A stretch of 6,011 bases of DNA, taken from Thiohalobacter sp. GTDB taxonomy: Bacteria; Pseudomonadota; Gammaproteobacteria; DSM-19610. Below, piece by piece: positions 3,577-6,011 of the stretch; positions within the stretch are counted from its first letter, which is position 1, and every line of letters begins with the position of its first letter. The position numbers and the translations under genes are program-made. The stretch covers positions 11,331 to 17,341 of the forward strand of contig JALWRY010000291.1 in assembly GCA_027080445.1 (NCBI GenBank). Direction: 5' to 3'. The notes below the pieces were generated by a model. The model was not told the origin of the DNA and made no database searches. It was given only the letters and a program-made list of their open reading frames with translations.

Positions 3577-5472
3577 GTGAGTAACGACGACAAACAGGAC
3601 AGCAACAACGATGACCAGCAAGAAGGACTGACCAGACGCGAATTTCTTGGCACCTCGGCCCTCGCCGGTGCTGCCAGTGTAGGGTTGGGTACAGGTGTCC
3701 TCGGTATCTCCCAGATGGCTCGGGCTGGCGAGACGGAGGCTGACAACCACGAGGTGGCCCCCGGTGATCTGGACGAGTACTACGGTATCTGGAGTGGTGG
3801 TCATTCCGGCGAAGTAAGAATACTCGGTCTTCCCTCCATGCGTGAATTCATCCGTATCCCGGTGTTCAATGTCGATTGCACCACCGGCTGGGGGATCACC
3901 AACGAGAGTAAACGTATCCGGGGTGAAAATGCGCCGCTCAACGGTGACTTGCATCACCCTCATATGAGTATGACCGACGGCCACTATGACGGTCGTTATA
4001 TTTTTGCCAATGACAAGGCTAATGGTCGTATAGCGCGGATCCGCTGCGATATTATGAAGACTGACCGGATCATCAAGATCCCCAATGTCCCGGCAATCCA
4101 TGGATTACGCGTGCAGCGCGTGCCGAAGACCGGTTATGTTTTCTGCAACGGGGAGTTCCGGGTTCCCTTACCCAACGATGGTCACAATCTGGATGACCCG
4201 GAGAAGTATCAGTCTCTCTTCACGGCGGTTGATGGTGACACCATGGAGGTTGCCTGGCAGGTGCTGGTCGACGGTAATCTGGACAATAATGATGGTGACT
4301 ATAGCGGAAAATACGCCGCTTCCACCTGTTACAACTCAGAGAATGCGGTCACGTTGTCCGGGTTCATGCATAATGAGCGCGACTGGGTCGTGGTATTCAA
4401 TATCGCCCGTATCGAGGCGGCGGTGAAGGCGGGTAACTACAAGACTATCGGTGATTCCAAAGTGCCGGTTGTGGACGGCCGTCACGGGTCCAGGTTGACG
4501 CTGTACATCCCTGTACCCAAGAGCCCGCATGGCTGCAACGCTACGCCTGACGGCAAGTATGTGGTTGCGGCTGGCAAGCTGTCGCCGACCTGTACCGTCA
4601 TCTCATGGGACAAGGTGGACAAGTGGTTTGCCGGTAAGCTCAAAAAGCCGCGTGATACCGTGGTGGCGGAACCCGAGCTGGGTCTGGGGCCACTGCACAC
4701 CGCTTTTGATGGCCGTGGCAACGCCTATACCACGTTGTTTATCGACAGCCAGTCGGTGAAGTGGAATATTGCCGATGCAATCCGGGCCTATCAGGGAGAA
4801 AAGGTCAATTACATCCGCGACAAAATGGATGTGCAGTATCAGCCTGGCCACAACCATTCGAGTATGGGCGAGACCCGCGATGCGGACGGCAAGTGGCTGG
4901 TGTCATTGAATAAATTCGCCAAGGACCGGTTCCTGCCGGTAGGGCCTTTGCATCCGGACAACGACCAGCTGATTGATATCTCCGGCAAGCGGCAGAAACT
5001 GGTGCATGACGGCGCCGTATTCAGTGAACCGCATGACGGAATCATCGTTCACCGCAGTAAGTTGATGAACAAGACCCTGAAGATCTGGGATCGCAAGGAC
5101 CCCTTCTTCGCCGAGACCGTGGCCATGGCCAGGAAAGATGGTATCACCCTCGAAAGCGACAGCAAGGTGATCCGGGATGGTAAGCGTGTACGGGTTTACA
5201 TGACGTCCTCCGCGCCTGTTTTCGGTCTCACCTCATTCAAGGTCAAGCGAGGTGATGAGGTTACCGTGGTCGTTACCAATATCGACAAGATCGAGGATCT
5301 CACTCATGGTTTTTGCCTGACAGGACACGGCGTCAACATGGAGATCGGTCCTCAGGCAACCTCCTCGGTGACCTTCATCGCCGATCAGCCGGGAGTACAC
5401 TGGTACTACTGCACCTGGTTCTGTCATGCGCTCCATCTGGAGATGCGGGGGCGGATGCTGGTCGAGGCCTGA
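3577..5472 (+). CDS. nosZ: NosZ, nitrous oxide reductase, clade I (Tat-exported), 631 aa
   Basis: NosZ is the periplasmic multicopper enzyme that reduces N2O to N2, the last step of denitrification. The N-terminus has an 18-residue hydrophilic lead, then a Tat motif TRREFLG (19-25), a hydrophobic stretch, and a probable cleavage site after ARA (48-50). The Tat signal and the preceding nosR mark it as clade I. The beta-propeller holds the seven CuZ histidines: H126, H127 (DLHHPH), H175, H318, H374, H425 and H486. Their spacings match, within one residue, those I recall for characterised clade I enzymes. The C-terminal cupredoxin domain holds the CuA ligands H577, C612, W614, C616, H620 and M623 in the motif CTWFCHALHLEM. 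No ligand is missing, so the enzyme should be active. It starts with GTG after a strong SD, and nosD begins 3 bases after its stop. Confidence 0.99.
   Translation: MSNDDKQDSNNDDQQEGLTRREFLGTSALAGAASVGLGTGVLGISQMARAGETEADNHEVAPGDLDEYYGIWSGGHSGEVRILGLPSMREFIRIPVFNVDCTTGWGITNESKRIRGENAPLNGDLHHPHMSMTDGHYDGRYIFANDKANGRIARIRCDIMKTDRIIKIPNVPAIHGLRVQRVPKTGYVFCNGEFRVPLPNDGHNLDDPEKYQSLFTAVDGDTMEVAWQVLVDGNLDNNDGDYSGKYAASTCYNSENAVTLSGFMHNERDWVVVFNIARIEAAVKAGNYKTIGDSKVPVVDGRHGSRLTLYIPVPKSPHGCNATPDGKYVVAAGKLSPTCTVISWDKVDKWFAGKLKKPRDTVVAEPELGLGPLHTAFDGRGNAYTTLFIDSQSVKWNIADAIRAYQGEKVNYIRDKMDVQYQPGHNHSSMGETRDADGKWLVSLNKFAKDRFLPVGPLHPDNDQLIDISGKRQKLVHDGAVFSEPHDGIIVHRSKLMNKTLKIWDRKDPFFAETVAMARKDGITLESDSKVIRDGKRVRVYMTSSAPVFGLTSFKVKRGDEVTVVVTNIDKIEDLTHGFCLTGHGVNMEIGPQATSSVTFIADQPGVHWYYCTWFCHALHLEMRGRMLVEA
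5464..5467 (+). promoter_or_regulatory. Shine-Dalgarno of nosD inside the end of nosZ
   Basis: GAGG lies within the last nosZ codons, 8 bases before the nosD ATG at 5476. With only 3 bases between the genes, nosD translation is probably coupled to nosZ. Confidence 0.5.
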
Positions 5473-5475
5473 GTC

Positions 5476-6011
5476 ATGAAGGCCGACGCCAACGAGCGTG
5501 ATATACCGGGAAAAGGTGGTGCGCGTTACCACCGACACCGGTTCACGCTGGCGGCGTGGTGCATGCTCTGCCTTTTTCTGCCCGGGCTCTGGCTCTACCC
5601 GGTGTCAGATGCCCGGGCACAGACGCGGGTAGTGGGGCCTGCCGATAACGTCCAACAGGTGCTGAACCACGCCGGGGCGGGCGATCATATTCATTTCCGC
5701 TCCGGCATCTATCCCGTACACCTGCGTATCGATAAACAGCTGATCCTCGTGGGTGAGTCCGGCGCCGTGCTCGACGGTGGCGGTAAGGGTAATGTGGTTA
5801 CGATTCAGGCCCCCGGGGTTGTGGTTCGGGGTCTGGAAATCCGTCATTCCGGCACCGATTTGACGGCTATGAATGCGGGGATATTTGTGGCCAGCCGCGC
5901 GCAGGGGATACGAATCGAGCACAATCACCTGAATGCTGTACTGTTCGGTATCTGGCTCGATGGTTGCAGTGGCGCAGTGATCCGTGGCAATCATATTCAC
6001 GGACTGCCCGC
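5476..6011 (+). CDS. nosD: NosD, periplasmic beta-helix protein for CuZ maturation (partial, N-terminal 178 codons)
   Basis: NosD is a periplasmic accessory protein that works with the NosFY ABC transporter in assembling the CuZ centre of NosZ. The frame is open to the window edge. An arginine- and histidine-rich start (residues 17-22) precedes a hydrophobic segment (about 25-41) and a probable Sec cleavage site after ARA (46-48). The mature part starts with a region equivalent to the NosD N-terminus (GPADNVQQVLNHAGAGDHI, 54-72). It continues with YPVHLRIDKQLILVGE (79-94), AVLDGGGKG (97-105) and VVVRGLEIRHSG (115-126). Next come the first right-handed beta-helix (CASH-type) turns, each with an N-H or G-N-x-I ladder (IEHNHL 147-152, IRGNHIHG 169-176). 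NosD is usually a little over 400 residues, so less than half is present. An inner ATG at codon 30 would cut the signal peptide and is less likely. The order nosR-nosZ-nosD is the standard one. Confidence 0.93.
   Translation, partial: MKADANERDIPGKGGARYHRHRFTLAAWCMLCLFLPGLWLYPVSDARAQTRVVGPADNVQQVLNHAGAGDHIHFRSGIYPVHLRIDKQLILVGESGAVLDGGGKGNVVTIQAPGVVVRGLEIRHSGTDLTAMNAGIFVASRAQGIRIEHNHLNAVLFGIWLDGCSGAVIRGNHIHGLP

Noticed and set aside
3334..4101. Minus-strand ORF of 255 codons across the nosR-nosZ junction
   Set aside because: It is antisense to two strongly identified genes, has low-complexity valine-rich stretches and no family resemblance.

Overview
The window looks like a chromosomal segment of a denitrifying gammaproteobacterium. 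Two arguments support this. The left part carries a leftward Pcm-like methyltransferase / rhodanese / TolC-type gene order that I know from gammaproteobacteria. The right part carries a clade I (Tat-exported) nitrous oxide reductase operon headed by nosR. The DNA is moderately GC-rich by eye. I do not assign a genus.

Layout: (1) positions 1-1026, minus strand: a tight operon of a protein-L-isoaspartate methyltransferase-like gene, a small single-domain rhodanese, and the first 13 codons of a gene starting with a signal peptide, probably an outer-membrane TolC-family protein. The gaps between these genes are 1-2 bases. (2) 1027-1364: a divergent intergenic region. It holds a weak candidate promoter for the leftward operon, a 116-bp palindromic MITE-like element, and a perfect FNR/DNR-type box (TTGAT-N4-ATCAA, 1230-1243) with a correctly spaced -10 hexamer for the rightward operon. 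(3) 1365-3536 nosR, 3577-5472 nosZ and 5476 to the window edge nosD, all plus strand and closely packed. They are the start of a nos operon that probably continues with nosF, nosY and nosL outside the window.

How the nos genes work together: NosZ is the periplasmic copper enzyme that reduces N2O to N2. NosR is a membrane flavo-iron-sulfur protein thought to deliver electrons to NosZ and to keep it active. NosD is a periplasmic beta-helix protein needed, with the NosFY transporter, for maturation of the CuZ centre. All seven CuZ histidines and all CuA ligands can be located in NosZ, and NosR has its flavin motif and all its cysteine clusters, so the system looks functional. The FNR-type box implies induction under low oxygen and/or nitric oxide.

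I do not see an undescribed system here. The most unusual feature is the palindromic element, which ends only 11 bases before the FNR-type box. Next are the extra dyads in the nosR leader and the nosR-nosZ gap, and the loss of the usual substrate motif in the Pcm-like methyltransferase.
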